Positions 6,054 through 6,536 of a DNA stretch of 6,536 nt are shown here, one piece after another; the first letter of the stretch is position 1, and every line of letters begins with the position of its first letter. Under the pieces are notes generated by a model. It saw nothing but the letters and a program-made list of their open reading frames with translations. It ran no database searches and was not told the origin of the DNA. Origin of the DNA: JBCBSP01 sp964550935 (lineage in GTDB: Bacteria > Pseudomonadota > Alphaproteobacteria > Caulobacterales > Maricaulaceae); NCBI GenBank assembly GCA_964550935.1, contig CAZKBB010000087.1:1-6536 (forward strand), written 5' to 3'. The position numbers were made by a program, and so were the translations under genes.

Positions 6054-6521
6054 CTATGACGCCGCCCGCCGGCGGCGAACGATGTCGGCGTTCAGAGCTC
6101 CGGCGAAGCTCACCCAAGCGATATAGGGCGCGAGCAGAAGCGCTGCGATCGGGTCGATGCGCGCGAAGGCGACGATCATTACCGCGATGAGCAGCCAAAG
6201 AGCCGCAAGCTCGGCGAGCGCGAGGGCGGGCCGCCTCATCCCGAAGAAGACCGCCAACCAGCCAGCGTTGAACACGAGCTGCACCATCCACACGCCGAGC
6301 GCCAGCGACAGGCCGGCCCGATCCCAGACCCGCCAGGCGGCATAGGCCATGAGCACGTAAAGCACGGTCCAGGCGACGGGAAACAGCCAGCCCGGCGGCG
6401 TCCAGCCGGGCTTGTCCAGCTGTTTGTACCAGTCGCCCGGGCGGAATATCGCGCCGGTCAGCGAGGCCAGAGAGACCAGGCCGAGAAACGGCAGAAACGT
6501 CCAGATCGGCGCATCGGGCAT
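6054..6521 (-). CDS. tspO: TspO/MBR (CrtK) tryptophan-rich sensory protein
   Basis: Integral membrane protein of the translocator/peripheral benzodiazepine receptor family, binding porphyrins and sterol-like ligands. In Rhodobacter sphaeroides it is an oxygen-linked negative modulator of photosynthesis genes. The 155-residue sequence has five probable spans at about 8-26, 43-66, 72-93, 98-121 and 124-146, the expected fold. Family marks are LDKPGWTPPGW at 35-45, FPVAWTVLYVLM at 47-58, FNAGWLAVFFG at 84-94, and PYIAWVSFAGALN at 132-144. It is rich in Trp, as expected, and ends in RRRRAAS. ATG 6521 is preceded by AGGA about 11 nt upstream, near the window edge, so an upstream promoter cannot be judged. 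Its placement beside crtC is conserved in Rhodobacter-type clusters. Here it runs opposite to crtC. Confidence 0.95.
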   Translation of the reverse strand: MPDAPIWTFLPFLGLVSLASLTGAIFRPGDWYKQLDKPGWTPPGWLFPVAWTVLYVLMAYAAWRVWDRAGLSLALGVWMVQLVFNAGWLAVFFGMRRPALALAELAALWLLIAVMIVAFARIDPIAALLLAPYIAWVSFAGALNADIVRRRRAAS

Positions 6522-6536
6522 GGGGCGGGATTCCTA

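Noticed and set aside
1..6536. Mobile element, CRISPR, tRNA or novel defence system
   Set aside because: No repeats with spacers, transposase-like frames, terminal inverted repeats or RNA-gene patterns were seen; the window is filled by pigment genes.

Overview
The window is a segment of a photosynthesis gene cluster from a high-GC, purple-type (aerobic anoxygenic or facultative phototrophic) alphaproteobacterium. Gene content and order, tspO - crtC - crtD <> crtE - crtF - bchC - bchX, match the classical Rhodobacter-type cluster, in which tspO is also known as crtK. The crtC/crtD/crtF set indicates acyclic methoxylated carotenoids of the spheroidene/spirilloxanthin type. bchC and bchX indicate bacteriochlorophyll a. 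I cannot name the genus from the sequence.

Layout, left to right. Positions 1-3453 hold a minus-strand run read right to left: crtE (2587-3453), crtF (1471-2571), bchC (445-1395), and the first 149 codons of bchX, cut by the left edge. crtE and crtF are 15 bp apart, and bchC and bchX overlap by ATGA. The 75-bp crtF-bchC gap carries an internal promoter-like element with a perfect inverted repeat. Positions 3454-3540 are the divergent crtE/crtD control region, with a textbook PpsR/CrtJ palindrome (TGT-N12-ACA). Positions 3541-5927 hold crtD and crtC on the plus strand. Their junction is abnormal: crtC homology begins inside the crtD reading frame and has no nearby standard start codon. Positions 5933-6521 hold tspO followed by an unannotated 36-codon membrane microprotein gene, both on the minus strand and convergent with crtC. 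No RNA gene, CRISPR array, insertion sequence or clear intrinsic terminator was seen.

How the genes work together: CrtE makes geranylgeranyl diphosphate, used for carotenoids and for the bacteriochlorophyll side chain. After phytoene synthesis and desaturation (genes outside the window), CrtC hydrates the psi end, CrtD desaturates C3-C4 and CrtF O-methylates the hydroxyl. BchX is the reductase component of chlorophyllide a reductase, and BchC oxidises the 3-hydroxyethyl group on the way to bacteriochlorophyllide a. TspO is a membrane tetrapyrrole-binding regulator, known in Rhodobacter to damp pigment gene expression under oxygen. PpsR-type sites would tie the module to aerobic repression.

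The points most worth checking are the crtD-crtC junction, the microprotein gene behind tspO, and the symmetric variant of the PpsR palindrome inside the bchC promoter.
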